Of a DNA stretch of 64,000 nt, positions 1 through 9,056 are shown piece by piece. Source of the stretch: Rhodomicrobium sp. R_RK_3 (lineage in GTDB: Bacteria; Pseudomonadota; Alphaproteobacteria; Rhizobiales; Rhodomicrobiaceae); NCBI RefSeq assembly GCF_002198715.1, contig NZ_MWLK01000013.1:95485-159484 (forward strand), read 5' to 3'. Under the pieces are notes generated by a model. It saw only the letters and a list, made by a program, of their open reading frames with translations. It did not search any database and was not told where the DNA came from. Within the stretch, counting starts at the first letter, position 1. Each line of letters opens with the position of its first letter. The position numbers were made by a program, and so were the translations under genes.

Positions 1-73
1 GGCGGTTGGCGGTGAACGGCATCCAAAGATTGGACAGATCCAGCTCATTGGACAGGGCGTCTGCATATTCCAT
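1..73 (-). CDS. omega-amino acid--pyruvate aminotransferase, N-terminus only (runs off the left edge)
   Basis: Only the first 24 codons are inside the window. Translating the minus strand from the ATG at 73 gives MEYADALSNELDLSNLWMPF followed by TANR. The block from SNELDL to MPFTANR is the characteristic start of PLP-dependent class III omega-amino acid (beta-alanine)--pyruvate aminotransferases. An SD-like GGAGAG lies about six bases upstream (plus-strand 78-83). The family transfers the amino group of beta-alanine or other omega-amino acids to pyruvate. Identification rests on this short N-terminal signature alone; the catalytic lysine is outside the window. Confidence 0.7.
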   Translation of the reverse strand, partial: MEYADALSNELDLSNLWMPFTANR

Positions 74-631
74 GGGGCTCTCCGGATGCCCGGCGCCGGA
101 TGGCCAGGCAAGTCATCGCCGAAGCTTAGAGCATGACCGGAGGGGGAGGGAACCGGTTTTGCGCAAATTCCGCGGCAAATCTCGGGAGATGAAGGGATTG
201 CGCGGCGCCGTGAGGCCGGAATCGTGGAGGCGCAGGGGTCTGCGGATGGGGCGCCGCTTGGCTTGTTGGGGGGAGCGGTGCCGGCCCTGGTGAGCAAGCG
301 CCGAGCCGCCGCAACGAAACGCCGCAGTCTTGGAGGTCTTCTTGCGTCGTCCCTGGCGGCCGTGGGGCCGGACCGGGACCCACTCGCCTATCCGCGAGCA
401 CTGCGGCAACGCGGATAGGCGCGTAGGCCCTGCTCTGACGGCCGGGGCGACGGAGTTAGGATTGCGCGGGTTTTACAGGGGTCGCCGATGGGAGCGGGAG
501 GCCCACCGTGCAACGGTGCCGGCAAAGACCGCAAGTTGCGTTTCGCGCGCGAACAGCCGCAGCGGGCCGATAGGATGATCACGGCACTGCGGGACTGATG
601 CTGCTGGCAGGCGCGGGGCGCCGTCCGCCGC
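74..631. other. intergenic stretch between aminotransferase start and rhlE end
   Basis: No convincing gene. The open frames here overlap on both strands and lack recognisable domains or consistent ribosome-binding sites. The only structure I see is the dispersed repeat copy at 345-454, described separately. The left end should hold the promoter of the leftward aminotransferase. Confidence 0.6.
345..454 (-). repeat. dispersed intergenic repeat family B, copy 1
   Basis: It runs from CGTCGTCC to GGCCGGGGCGACGGA and matches copies at 15628-15736, 35617-35719 and 59555-59663, in the same orientation as the 35.6 kb copy. Inside it are 12-base perfect inverted arms at 385-396 and 410-421 (CGCCTATCCGCG and its complement) around a 13-base loop. 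It looks like a non-coding palindromic element of the REP/MITE kind. Confidence 0.7.
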
Positions 632-2311
632 TTATTTCGTGCGGCGGATCGGGGTCATCAGGAAGGCGGGGACGTGCTCGCCGAGGCCGACGACGGAGGG
701 CTCTTCCTTTTCGCGGCGGCGGCTGCGTTCGCGGTGGGGAGGCGCCATGCGGTCGGTGGAGGTGACGACAGTATTCGGCGTCGGCTGCGGCGCGCCATGA
801 TTGCCACGGCCACGGCCATTATGCTCGCGCGGCGCTCTCGGCTCGTTGCGCGGCGCGGCTTCCGCCTGCTGCTCGCGAGGCTCGGCACGCGGCGTGCGTT
901 CGCGCCGCTCACCACGCGCGGGCGCATCGGCCCGGTCGCGGCGACTGCTGCGCGGCGTCTCGGACCGTTCGGCTTTTTCAGCGCGAGGGGCGGCTTCGGC
1001 GCGTTCCGGCTGCTCGGCGCGCTCCGGCCGTTCGGCGCGGGGGGCGGCCCCATTGCGCTCGCGGCCCGAGCCGCGCGAGGCGCTGCGTTCGCGGCCTGCC
1101 CGTTCGGGCTTGTCGCTCGATGCGCCGCGCCGTGAGCGCCCGCCCCGGCGGCCGCCAAGGCCGCGCGCTTCTTCAAGCGCCTCGGGGGACGGCTCGCCGT
1201 CGATCCATTCGATCTTTTCGCGGCAAAGCTTCTCGATCGCCCGGATCGCGTCCATATCGCTAGGCGTCACCAGGGTCGCGGCGTAGCCTTCCCGGCCCGC
1301 GCGTCCGGTGCGGCCGATGCGGTGGACGTAATCCTCCGGGGTGATCGGCACGTCGAAATTGAAGATGTGGCTGACATCGGGAATGTCGAGGCCGCGCGCC
1401 GCCACGTCGCTGGCTGCGAGCAAGGCGATGTCGCCGCGCCTGAATGCGTCGAGCGTCGCGGTGCGGTCGCGCTGCTCCATGTCGCCATGCAACCCACCGG
1501 CATTATAGCCGTGCTTCAAGAGCGATTTCAGCAGGATGCCGACATCGCGCTTGCGGTTGCAGAAGATGATCGCGTTCTTGACGCCCGATACGTTGATCAG
1601 GTCGCGCAGAACTTCGCGCTTCACCTTGATGTCGGAGGGAGAGAATTTTAAGCGCTGGATGATGGTGGTGGCGGCGGATGAGACCTGGCCGACTTCGATG
1701 CGCTTGGGATTGATCAGGAATTTGTCGGCGAGCTTTTGAACTTCTTTCGGCATGGTGGCCGAGTAGAACATGGTCTGGCGATTGGTCGGCAGCGTCGAGC
1801 AGATCTTTTCGATGTCGGGGATGAACCCCATGTCGAGCATCCGGTCGCCTTCGTCGATGACCAGGATTTCGACCGCCGAGAGCAGCAGCCTGCCGCGCCC
1901 GAAATGATCGAGCAGCCGCCCCGGCGTCGCGATCAGCACATCGGCGCCGCGATCGAGCTTGCGGTTCTGCTCGTCGAAGGAGACGCCGCCGATCAGCAGC
2001 GCCACATTGAGCTTGTGGTTGACGCCGAGCTGCTCGAAGGCCTGGGCCACCTGGGCGGCCAATTCGCGCGTCGGCTCCAGAATGAGCGAGCGCGGCATGC
2101 GTGCCCTGGCGCGGCCGGTTTCGAGGCGCGTCAGCATGGGCAGCACGAAGGACGCCGTTTTGCCGGTGCCTGTCTGCGCTATGCCGACGATGTCCCGTCC
2201 TTCGTTCGCGGCTGGAATGGCCTGAAGCTGGATGGGCGTGGGCGTGTTGAAGCCAGCGGCGACGGTGGCGTCCAAAACTTTTTGACTGAGACCGAGATTA
2301 GTGAATGTCAT
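632..2311 (-). CDS. rhlE: DEAD-box ATP-dependent RNA helicase, RhlE type
   Basis: This 559-residue protein has a complete helicase core. The Q motif is near residue 27 (PTPIQ), Walker A is AQTGTGKT at 45-52, motif II is at 153-156, SAT at 184-186 and HRIGRTGR at 330-337. Such enzymes unwind short RNA duplexes in RNA decay, ribosome assembly and cold adaptation. Motif II reads DEGD instead of DEAD, a small but real departure. From about residue 395 the protein is a low-complexity tail rich in Arg, Glu, Pro and Ala, with repeated ERPERAE-like units, typical of RNA-binding extensions. A perfect 27-base palindrome lies about 90 bases upstream of the start and may regulate it. Confidence 0.92.
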   Translation of the reverse strand: MTFTNLGLSQKVLDATVAAGFNTPTPIQLQAIPAANEGRDIVGIAQTGTGKTASFVLPMLTRLETGRARARMPRSLILEPTRELAAQVAQAFEQLGVNHKLNVALLIGGVSFDEQNRKLDRGADVLIATPGRLLDHFGRGRLLLSAVEILVIDEGDRMLDMGFIPDIEKICSTLPTNRQTMFYSATMPKEVQKLADKFLINPKRIEVGQVSSAATTIIQRLKFSPSDIKVKREVLRDLINVSGVKNAIIFCNRKRDVGILLKSLLKHGYNAGGLHGDMEQRDRTATLDAFRRGDIALLAASDVAARGLDIPDVSHIFNFDVPITPEDYVHRIGRTGRAGREGYAATLVTPSDMDAIRAIEKLCREKIEWIDGEPSPEALEEARGLGGRRGGRSRRGASSDKPERAGRERSASRGSGRERNGAAPRAERPERAEQPERAEAAPRAEKAERSETPRSSRRDRADAPARGERRERTPRAEPREQQAEAAPRNEPRAPREHNGRGRGNHGAPQPTPNTVVTSTDRMAPPHRERSRRREKEEPSVVGLGEHVPAFLMTPIRRTK

Positions 2312-2399
2312 GTGCGCTCGTTCGCAGCCATGAAGCTGTCGAACTGTTCAAGGTTAGTGTGAACTTTTATAACAGGCGCGGGCCGCAAGCTCTTGACGA

Positions 2400-2426
2400 G
2401 ACATTAGAGAGCGCGTCTCTAATGTC
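2400..2426. promoter_or_regulatory. perfect inverted repeat upstream of rhlE
   Basis: GACATTAGAGA at 2400-2410 and its exact complement TCTCTAATGTC at 2416-2426 flank a 5-base spacer (GCGCG). The arms are AT-richer than the surroundings. It lies 89 bases upstream of the rhlE start, between two leftward genes. It could be a dimeric-repressor operator or a 5'-leader hairpin of the helicase mRNA; there is no downstream T-run, so a terminator is unlikely. Confidence 0.6.
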
Positions 2427-2619
2427 AAACTCCGACCCTGATTGTGATCGAAATTAAAGCCGCGTTGAGGTTTTTGGACAACGCACACTGCTTGAATGGC
2501 AGATATAGGCCACAGCGCGCCATATGCAAGCATTAAACGCGCCGGCGAGGCGGTCGGGCCACAATCCGCCTGTGGCAAAACTGCAGAATGGCAGCTTTAA
2601 CGTCGCCGGCGCCGCTTCG

Positions 2620-3099
2620 TCACTTCTTCGGCTCTGCCGGGGCCGGTGCATCTTCGCCGACCGAAGGCATGATTTCATATTTGCCCTTGGCGTCGAACTT
2701 CACATGCAACGAGGTGTCCTGCTCGCTCTCGGCGCCATAGGCGGTGATGATCAGCGTCATCTCGTTTTCGGTCTCGGCATCCATGGCGAGAAAAGCATTG
2801 GCGAGCTTCTTGTCGGCGACTTCCTTGATGAGGACCGTGCGGACGACTTTCGGCGGCACGTCGGTCTTGTCGAGCGCCAGCATCTGCACCAGCACATTGG
2901 CCTGGCCGACGGCGCTCGGCGACACGACGATGGCGCGGTAGACGCCGGAGGCACCACTATCCGACCAGGTGCCCCCGCTCACCACTTCGGAGATTTCGGC
3001 GGGAACGACGGATGCCAGCTTTTCGGGGTCTTCCGCCCTCGCGGCAGAGGGCACGGCGAGCAGGCCAAACAGCAAGGCGCAGCGCAGCATAGACTTCAT
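2620..3099 (-). CDS. small exported protein of unknown function
   Basis: The 159-residue product starts at the ATG at 3099, which has a GAGGGGG-type ribosome-binding site just upstream; the longer frame starting at 3147 lacks a comparable site. The first 22 residues (MKSMLRCALLFGLLAVPSAA then RA) form a clear Sec signal peptide with an AxA-like cleavage site. The mature part is acidic, has no cysteines or obvious repeats, and ends in a Pro/Ala/Lys-rich tail. I do not recognise the family. A periplasmic location is likely. Confidence 0.75.
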   Translation of the reverse strand: MKSMLRCALLFGLLAVPSAARAEDPEKLASVVPAEISEVVSGGTWSDSGASGVYRAIVVSPSAVGQANVLVQMLALDKTDVPPKVVRTVLIKEVADKKLANAFLAMDAETENEMTLIITAYGAESEQDTSLHVKFDAKGKYEIMPSVGEDAPAPAEPKK

Positions 3100-3188
3100 A
3101 GGAACCCCCTCGACGGCATACAGATCTCGTCCTGCATTAGCCGCCAAGGGATACCGCTGTCAAAGCCGATCTCGACGCACCAGGACGA

Positions 3189-3503
3189 TCAAAAGGCCGA
3201 CGGGCTGGTCGTGTCGAAACGCGGATCGCTGAAGACCCGTTCCTTGAAATTGCGCGGGTCGAAATTGGGATAGTTGCCGTAGGGGCCATTCCAGTCGAGG
3301 AAGGGCTGATTCTCGAAGGCATAGCGGTGGCCGCCGGGCCGGAACAGGAAGCCGCGCACCTGCGGCTTGCGGTGGGAGAGCGCGTCATTATCCTTGCCGT
3401 GATCGCGCCGCCACCAGCCTGCATCGGCGGTGCTCGTCAGCACGGTCGTGGCGGAAAACAATGTCAGCGAGGCAACCGCAACCAAGGCCGTCAATGGTTT
3501 CAT
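3189..3503 (-). CDS. small secreted protein of unknown function
   Basis: A 104-residue protein starting at 3503 with a strong AAAGGAG ribosome-binding site. Residues 1-28 form a signal peptide ending near TADAG. The mature part is rich in Trp, Arg, Phe, Asn and Pro (GWWRRD, WNGPYGNYPNFDP). This composition is common in small cell-surface or periplasmic proteins of Rhizobiales, but no domain is recognisable. It is transcribed in the same direction as its neighbours but is probably independent of them. Confidence 0.7.
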   Translation of the reverse strand: MKPLTALVAVASLTLFSATTVLTSTADAGWWRRDHGKDNDALSHRKPQVRGFLFRPGGHRYAFENQPFLDWNGPYGNYPNFDPRNFKERVFSDPRFDTTSPSAF

Positions 3504-3625
3504 GGAAAACTCCTTTACAACCGTGCGGAAGCGTCGATCGCGCCGCCGCTACGACAACAACACCTTAGGCAACACCAGGAATTTCTTCGGGTTCCGCAAT
3601 ATGGATCAAACAAATGTCAGGCGGG

Positions 3626-3907
3626 TTAAATCCCGCCTTCGATATGGTTAAGGGATGTGCCGGGGCGCAAGGGGGCCGGAGAGGCGCGGCGCGACAAGGG
3701 CGGCAATTTGATGCCGCGGAAGCGCTGGCGCAACAGCTCGACCTGGCCGAGCGGGGTGATATAGATCAGCATCGCCATCTGGCGGGCGAGGTCGTAATTG
3801 ATCAGCTTTTCCCGATGGTCCGCCGGGATTTCGAAGGCCTCGCGCGGGCGTTCGAGGATCTTGGCCAGCGAGGCGCGTTCGCTTCGGGAAAGCTGGATTG
3901 GCGGCAT
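3626..3907 (-). CDS. hypothetical protein, about 93 residues
   Basis: The frame begins with TTG-ATG; I take the ATG at 3907, preceded by a GAGG-type ribosome-binding site. The product is basic and helix-rich, with a readable region RSERASLAKILERPREAFEI and a Pro/Arg-rich C-terminus. There is no signal peptide, membrane segment or known motif. It sits divergently from the DUF971 gene, with about 94 bases between starts. No function can be given. Confidence 0.5.
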   Translation of the reverse strand: MPPIQLSRSERASLAKILERPREAFEIPADHREKLINYDLARQMAMLIYITPLGQVELLRQRFRGIKLPPLSRRASPAPLRPGTSLNHIEGGI

Positions 3908-4001
3908 CAAACGACCTCGTCGACAAGCGGGCTTTCACCCGTTACGCAACACTTACCGGCAGTCCGTTAAATTAGTGCTGAAGGGCACAAAGAGGCAAGC
4001 G

Positions 4002-4370
4002 ATGATGACCCCTATAAGTGAGGATTGGCCGACCGAAATCCGTCTCAATCCGGCGAAAGACCTTCTGCATATCGCCTTCGAAGACGGCAAGCGATTTGCC
4101 TTGCCCGCAGAATTCTTGCGCGTCTACAGCCCGAGCGCCGAAGTGACGGGGCATGGCGCGGAAGAGCGCAAGATCGTCCCCGGCAAGCGCGATGTGCTGA
4201 TCGCCCGGATCGAGCCGGTCGGCAATTATGCCGTGCGCCTCATCTTCAGCGATGGGCATGGCACCGGAATATTTTCCTGGGTCTATCTGCGCGAGGTCGG
4301 TGAGGGTCAGGCGAAGCTGTGGGAGGACTATCTTGCGGCGGTCGCGGAGCGGGGGCTCAGCCGGGATTAG
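4002..4370 (+). CDS. DUF971 / gamma-butyrobetaine hydroxylase N-terminal-like protein
   Basis: The 122-residue product starts at 4002, with AGAGG at 3991-3995. It contains the single small domain called DUF971, also found at the N-terminus of gamma-butyrobetaine hydroxylases: WPTEIRL near the start, LPAEFLR, and GHGTGIFSWVYLRE toward the end. Stand-alone copies occur widely in proteobacteria and are often linked to iron-sulfur metabolism genes, but no enzymatic activity is established. It converges with the aminopeptidase-like gene to its right. Confidence 0.85.
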   Translation: MMTPISEDWPTEIRLNPAKDLLHIAFEDGKRFALPAEFLRVYSPSAEVTGHGAEERKIVPGKRDVLIARIEPVGNYAVRLIFSDGHGTGIFSWVYLREVGEGQAKLWEDYLAAVAERGLSRD

Positions 4371-4388
4371 GGCGAAGCGCCCCAAGCC

Positions 4389-5714
4389 TCACAGTTCCAG
4401 CCGCTCCAGCGGATCTTCGCGCAGCGGCGCCAGCAGGCCGTGCTCTTCCAGCAGACGGGCTGTCGCCAGCACCACGGCGAAGGGCAGGCCCGCCCTCTCG
4501 GCGATGTCGAGCAGCGAGTGCTCGCCGTCGGACAGGTTCAGCACCCAGAGCATCGCCATGTTCTTCGCCGCCGCATCCTTGTCGCCGCCGATCGCGCCGT
4601 AGAGACCGCGCCGGCCAAGCTGCGGCTCGCATTTCGGCGACAGGTTCAGATAGCGCCCGTCATGCTCGACGATGTCGATGGCGGCGGTGATCATGGCGAA
4701 GGAAGCGGCCAGATGCTCCGGGCGGATGAAATCGAGATTGTCGGCGGAGGTGTGATACTCGGGGAAGGTGCCGAACTGGCTGCGCTGGAACATACCGACG
4801 GGCAGGTTGAAGCCGGGCGAGCAATATTGCCGCTCGTCATAGCCATAGGGAAAAAAGTCGATGATATCAGGCGCGGGCGCGGCGTGGCGCAGCACATGGC
4901 TCATCGCGCGGTCGATCATCGCATTGCCGCGCCGGCTCTTCTTATAGGTCGGCCCGCCGCCATCGCCGACACAGGAGACCGTCAGCCCATGCTTGATCCG
5001 ATGCGCCTGCGCCTCGTTGCGGGCGAGCCAGGTGATCGCGCCGATGGTGCCGGGCGCGAACAGGAAGCGGTAGCTGAGCCGCGTCTTGCGTCCCGCCAGG
5101 TGCTTCGCCAGCAACGCGAGCAGCGCAAGACCGGAGCAATTATCGTTGGCGAGCGAAGGGTGGCAGATATGGGCGGAGAGCAAAAATTCGTCCTCTCTCT
5201 CGCCGCGATGCAGATATTCGCCGTAGCTCAGATGGCCATCGGTCAGCGCGGCGTCGATGACGGCTTCGTACATCCCGTCCGGCAGCGCCGCGAGCGCATT
5301 GTGACTCATGCAGAAGCCCCAGCGCTCGGCATAATATGACGTGCGGTAGGGAATGAGCTCGGGCTGGTCGGGCAGCGTATGGATATGCGCCTTCAGCTCG
5401 GCGAGCGGCATGGTCCGGCGCACGGGCACACTGTAATTCAGCACATGCAATGAATGCGCCCGGAAATCCACGACACGCTCGCCGGCGGCGTTGGCGATAT
5501 AGGCGTCACGGATGTTCCATTCGCGCGGCACGGTCCAGTCGAAGACCGGCGTGCCGGAAGGCACTTCATGCACGGTCAGATCGAGATGGCGGCCGAGAAT
5601 GCCGAGCGTCCGGCGCACGCCGTCGCCGGTGATGCTGCGGCAGATCGGGTAAAGCTCGGCGGCGAGCGCATAGATCTCGCCGCCGATGCCAGCCTGTGAA
5701 CCGGTGTCCGCCAT
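4389..5714 (-). CDS. DUF4910 aminopeptidase-like metalloprotein
   Basis: The 441-residue protein belongs to the M28-like peptidase clan annotated DUF4910/DUF2172. The family opening ELYPICRSITGDG is at about residues 19-31. The likely metal-binding block is LLSAHICHPSLANDNCSG near residue 180, with a conserved EYHTSADN later. The C-terminal 80 residues look like a winged helix. No signal peptide is seen, so it is probably cytoplasmic. It begins 3 bases after the stop of the upstream sugar epimerase gene, so the two form an operon. DUF4910 proteins often occur in surface-sugar gene clusters; the substrate is unknown. Confidence 0.82.
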   Translation of the reverse strand: MADTGSQAGIGGEIYALAAELYPICRSITGDGVRRTLGILGRHLDLTVHEVPSGTPVFDWTVPREWNIRDAYIANAAGERVVDFRAHSLHVLNYSVPVRRTMPLAELKAHIHTLPDQPELIPYRTSYYAERWGFCMSHNALAALPDGMYEAVIDAALTDGHLSYGEYLHRGEREDEFLLSAHICHPSLANDNCSGLALLALLAKHLAGRKTRLSYRFLFAPGTIGAITWLARNEAQAHRIKHGLTVSCVGDGGGPTYKKSRRGNAMIDRAMSHVLRHAAPAPDIIDFFPYGYDERQYCSPGFNLPVGMFQRSQFGTFPEYHTSADNLDFIRPEHLAASFAMITAAIDIVEHDGRYLNLSPKCEPQLGRRGLYGAIGGDKDAAAKNMAMLWVLNLSDGEHSLLDIAERAGLPFAVVLATARLLEEHGLLAPLREDPLERLEL

Positions 5715-5717
5715 CGC

Positions 5718-6779
5718 CTAGCTTGCAAGCGCCGTCTTGACCTCATCGCGACCGGCAGGGTGGCGCAAATTGGCGTCGATGATGCCGTCCGCCATCAGCG
5801 TCCTGATGTGGCTGATGCGCTGGTAGCGCGGACCTTCGAATTCCTCCAGCGTCAGGCCGGAGCTGCGGTAGGCCGCATAAAGCTCCTCGGCCCCGCGCCG
5901 CGCGTCCCATTGCGGCTTGAAATCGAGCGTGTCGGCGATCTTGTCGAAGCTCACCCGGTAGGAGCGCTTGTCGGGCCCGGCGTCGCTGGCATATTCGAGC
6001 CGGCAGCCCGGCACCACTTCGGCGACGATCTCGGCGAGGTCGCGGATGCGGTAATTATGCTCGCTCTGGCCGACATTGAACGCCTGACCGCTGACCTTGT
6101 CGGCGGGCGCCTCGATGGCGGCGGCGAAGGCGCGGGAAATATCCTCGATATGCACGATCGGCCGCCAGGGCGTGCCGTCCGACTTCAGATAGATCAGCCC
6201 CTTGGTGACGGCCCAGGCGACGAGATTGTTCAAGACGATGTCGAAGCGCATCCGGGGCGAGACGCCGTAGGCGGTCGCCGGGCGCAGGAACACCGGCACG
6301 AAATTCTCATCCGCCAGCGGCGCGATGTCCCGCTCCGACCAGACTTTCGATTGCCCGTAGGCGGTGACCGGATTGAGGTCGCCGGTCTCGTCGATCATGT
6401 CGTCGCCGGCCTGGCCGTAATTGCTGCAGGAGGACGCCATCACGAAGCGCGACACGCCCGCCTCCTTGGCAACCTTGGCCAGATGCACGCTGCCGCGATG
6501 ATTGATGGCGAAGGTGACGTCCGGATTGAGATTGCTGAGCGGATCGTTGGAGAGCGCGGCGAGATGCACGACGGCCTCGACGCCCTTCAGGTCGGCGGGG
6601 GTCAGATCGCGAATATCCTTGCGCAGGCCCGGCACCGGGGTGATCTTGCCGCCCGCATCATAGGTGCAGCGTTCATAGAGATCGCTGTCGATGCCGCTGA
6701 CGTCATGGCCGGCCTTCAGAAGGAAAGGCACCATGACCGTTCCGATATAGCCGAGATGGCCCGTGACAAGAACCTTCAT
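5718..6779 (-). CDS. NAD-dependent sugar epimerase/dehydratase (extended SDR)
   Basis: A 353-residue extended short-chain dehydrogenase. The nucleotide-binding motif GHLGYIG is at residues 7-13, followed by the acidic residue of strand two (GIDSD). The catalytic set is visible as SSCSNYG and YGQSK. This is the UDP-glucose 4-epimerase/dTDP-glucose dehydratase superfamily, acting on nucleotide sugars in the cytoplasm. The exact sugar cannot be read from sequence. It is transcribed together with the DUF4910 gene and diverges from the O-antigen-ligase-like gene, suggesting a role in surface polysaccharide. Confidence 0.85.
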   Translation of the reverse strand: MKVLVTGHLGYIGTVMVPFLLKAGHDVSGIDSDLYERCTYDAGGKITPVPGLRKDIRDLTPADLKGVEAVVHLAALSNDPLSNLNPDVTFAINHRGSVHLAKVAKEAGVSRFVMASSCSNYGQAGDDMIDETGDLNPVTAYGQSKVWSERDIAPLADENFVPVFLRPATAYGVSPRMRFDIVLNNLVAWAVTKGLIYLKSDGTPWRPIVHIEDISRAFAAAIEAPADKVSGQAFNVGQSEHNYRIRDLAEIVAEVVPGCRLEYASDAGPDKRSYRVSFDKIADTLDFKPQWDARRGAEELYAAYRSSGLTLEEFEGPRYQRISHIRTLMADGIIDANLRHPAGRDEVKTALAS

Positions 6780-7032
6780 CCGACATCACCTCCCACGTAA
6801 GTCGTTACGCCTGCCGAAGCACCCAACCGGCAATTTAGACGCCCTCGCATAGCAGTATTTTCGCATCTTGGCTGCAAAATCCGGCCAAAACAGCTAACAA
6901 CGGCGAGAGGGATCGGGAGTAAACACGCATGCCCGGCCCGGTTTGCGATTTGGTAAGGCCGTTTACGGACACTGCATGCATGATTAATCTATCCTGTCTC
7001 CCCTTGGCCGCACACCGCGAGATCAGCAGCCG

Positions 7033-8337
7033 ATGAGCGATGCCGCCTCCACGGCCGGCTACCCGCCCCTGCCGCCGCCCGCCCCCGCGCGAGCGCGCCG
7101 CCGGCGCTGGACCATCGTCTTGTCGCGCAAGACGGTCACGGATTTTGCCTGCATCATCTTCATTCTCTGGGCCAGCACAGGGCTCAGGCCGCTGCTCCCC
7201 GGCTTCTTCGCCAATGAGCGCTTTCTCTGGATCATCGCCGACGTCATCGTGGTGGCCTGGCTGCTGCTGCTGCCTGGGCAGGTGCTCGCCATCACCCGCA
7301 ACAACCGGATCCTGATCGCCTGGGGCGGCCTAGCCTGCCTGTCGATGATCTGGTCGCTGTCCTCCTCGCAGAGCCTCTATTTCGGCCTGCAATTGATGTT
7401 CACCATCTTGATGGGCTTCCTGCTTTGCGCCTGGACCACGCGCACGCGGCTGATCCAGATCATTTTTCTCGGCCTGCTGCCAACGCAACTGATCTCGTTC
7501 CTGGTGCTGTTCGTGATGCCGAGCCTGACTGTCGGATTCGCCGGCGGCGGTGCGTTCACGCATAAGAACGTGCTGGGCAGCTATATGCTGCTGCAGCTCA
7601 TCACCAGCCTTTGCCTGTTGCTGCAGGGCTGGCGGCCGATGCTGACGGCGAGCGCCTTCCTGGCTGCCTGTGTGCTGATCGTGCTGTCGGGCTCCGCCTC
7701 ATCGCTCCTGATCGCGGTGCTTGTGGTCGGCGGCATCGTGCCGCTCGCCATGCTCTACCGTAGCAATGCCAACCTGACCCTGGCGATCCTCGGCGCGGGC
7801 ATCATCACCGCCGCCGCTTTCGCCATCGTCCTGCTCACCACCGATTTCAATCCGGTGGAATCCGTGCTCGGCAGCGTCGGCAAGGACGCGACCCTCACCG
7901 GCCGCACCGTGCTCTGGCTGTTCGGCTGGGAGGCCTTCATGGACCGGCCATGGTTCGGCTTCGGCTATCGCGGCTATTGGTCGAGCGAGCAGTCCACCAT
8001 GCTGCTACTGCGCTATGTCATGCAGCAGGATCTGGAGATCTTTCACAATAATTTCGTCGAAGTGGCCGTCGCCTTCGGCATCTGGGGGCCGTTGCTGCTG
8101 GTGGCGGGACTGGTCGTCGGCATCCGCCGCTCGTTCATGGAATTCCTGCGCACGAAATCGATCTCGACGCTTTGGGCGCTGCTGTTCTTCCTGTTCGTCA
8201 TCACCTACGCCTTCGCCGAGAACCCGCTCTTTGCCAACCACCAATTGCTGCAAGTGCTGTTCGTGGTGGCGATGGCCGCGCGCGACCCCACGCCCCCGCG
8301 GAGCGCCATCGGCGAAGTTTCGCCCGAGCGGAACTGA
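7033..8337 (+). CDS. O-antigen ligase / polymerase family membrane protein
   Basis: The 434-residue protein has a short Pro/Arg-rich cytoplasmic N-terminus and then about ten to twelve hydrophobic segments. A larger periplasmic loop around residues 275-345 contains LTGRTVLW and the FGFGYRGYW motif typical of the WaaL/Wzy/ExoQ superfamily. Members transfer or polymerise lipid-linked glycans at the periplasmic face of the inner membrane. The HKNVLGSY block resembles exopolysaccharide polymerases (ExoQ-like). It is transcribed away from the sugar epimerase operon across a 253-base intergenic region that should hold both promoters. Confidence 0.85.
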   Translation: MSDAASTAGYPPLPPPAPARARRRRWTIVLSRKTVTDFACIIFILWASTGLRPLLPGFFANERFLWIIADVIVVAWLLLLPGQVLAITRNNRILIAWGGLACLSMIWSLSSSQSLYFGLQLMFTILMGFLLCAWTTRTRLIQIIFLGLLPTQLISFLVLFVMPSLTVGFAGGGAFTHKNVLGSYMLLQLITSLCLLLQGWRPMLTASAFLAACVLIVLSGSASSLLIAVLVVGGIVPLAMLYRSNANLTLAILGAGIITAAAFAIVLLTTDFNPVESVLGSVGKDATLTGRTVLWLFGWEAFMDRPWFGFGYRGYWSSEQSTMLLLRYVMQQDLEIFHNNFVEVAVAFGIWGPLLLVAGLVVGIRRSFMEFLRTKSISTLWALLFFLFVITYAFAENPLFANHQLLQVLFVVAMAARDPTPPRSAIGEVSPERN

Positions 8338-8504
8338 CGCGGCTCTCGCGGATTACATCAGTCCAAGACAATGTTTGGTTCATATTGAATCGAGCATTGT
8401 CTGTTGGTTAGTCGTTTTTCGCAGGATTTTCCGCGAATTCGGTTCCCTCCCCTGAGCCGGGGACGGGGTGACCGATGCTGTCTGACACCAATGGAGGGAT
8501 TCCA

Positions 8505-8996
8505 ATGTCAAATAAGCTGAAACTTCCGGTGCTTGCTGTCAGTGCTCTGGCGCTCGTGGCTTTCGCCGCGCCGGGGTCCATGGCCAAACCGAGCCGCGAC
8601 GGCGTGCGCGTCGGCGTGCTGACCTGCAAGGTCGAGGGCGGCCCGGGCTTCGTCTTCGGCTCCAGCAAGGAGCTGAACTGCCGTTTCGAGGGCTCGGGTG
8701 GCCGCTCAGAGCGCTATGAGGGCGAGATCAACAAGTTCGGCATCGATGTCGGCGTCACCGGCCCGGCGACCCTGACCTGGGCCGTGGTCGCTCCGACCGA
8801 GGACGTCCGCCGCGGCGCGCTGGAGGGCAATTATGTCGGCGCCTCGGCCGAAGCCTCTGCCGGCGTCGGCGCCGGCGCGAACCTGCTGGTCGGCGGCTCG
8901 GACGAAACCATCTCGCTGCAGCCGCTCAGCGTGTCCGGCGGCACCGGCGTCAATGCGGCGCTGGCCGTGTCCGAACTGGTTCTGCGCGGCTCGTAA
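8505..8996 (+). CDS. DUF992 exported protein
   Basis: I chose the ATG at 8505 because GGAGGG at 8493-8498 precedes it; the upstream in-frame ATG at 8475 has none. The 163-residue product carries a signal peptide (to about residue 27, SMAKPS) and then the DUF992 domain. Family features visible are VGVLTCKVEGGPGFVFGSSK, a second cysteine in ELNCRF, glycine-rich AGVGAGANLLVGG and the ending SELVLR. DUF992 proteins are periplasmic or outer-membrane-associated, common in Rhizobiales, and of unknown function. A strong terminator follows. Confidence 0.9.
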   Translation: MSNKLKLPVLAVSALALVAFAAPGSMAKPSRDGVRVGVLTCKVEGGPGFVFGSSKELNCRFEGSGGRSERYEGEINKFGIDVGVTGPATLTWAVVAPTEDVRRGALEGNYVGASAEASAGVGAGANLLVGGSDETISLQPLSVSGGTGVNAALAVSELVLRGS

Positions 8997-9022
8997 GCCC
9001 GCCACGCTCTTGGATGAGCTTG

Positions 9023-9051
9023 AAAAAGGCGCCTTTCCCGGCGCCTTTTTT
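9023..9051. terminator. bidirectional intrinsic terminator
   Basis: An A-run, a 6-base stem (GGCGCC 9028-9033 with GGCGCC 9040-9045, self-complementary), loop TTTCCC and a T-run after it. With the A/T tracts paired the stem extends to 11 base pairs. It sits between the convergent DUF992 gene and the methyltransferase gene and can serve both. Confidence 0.85.
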
Positions 9052-9056
9052 ATGCT

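Noticed and set aside
674..1286. Long plus-strand open frames opposite the helicase's 3' part.
   Set aside because: They are antisense shadows of the Arg/Glu-rich tail of RhlE in high-GC sequence; translations are Ala/Arg repeats without domains.
1736..2362. 208-residue plus-strand frame opposite the helicase start.
   Set aside because: Antisense to a strongly conserved DEAD-box core; no recognisable motif and no ribosome-binding site.
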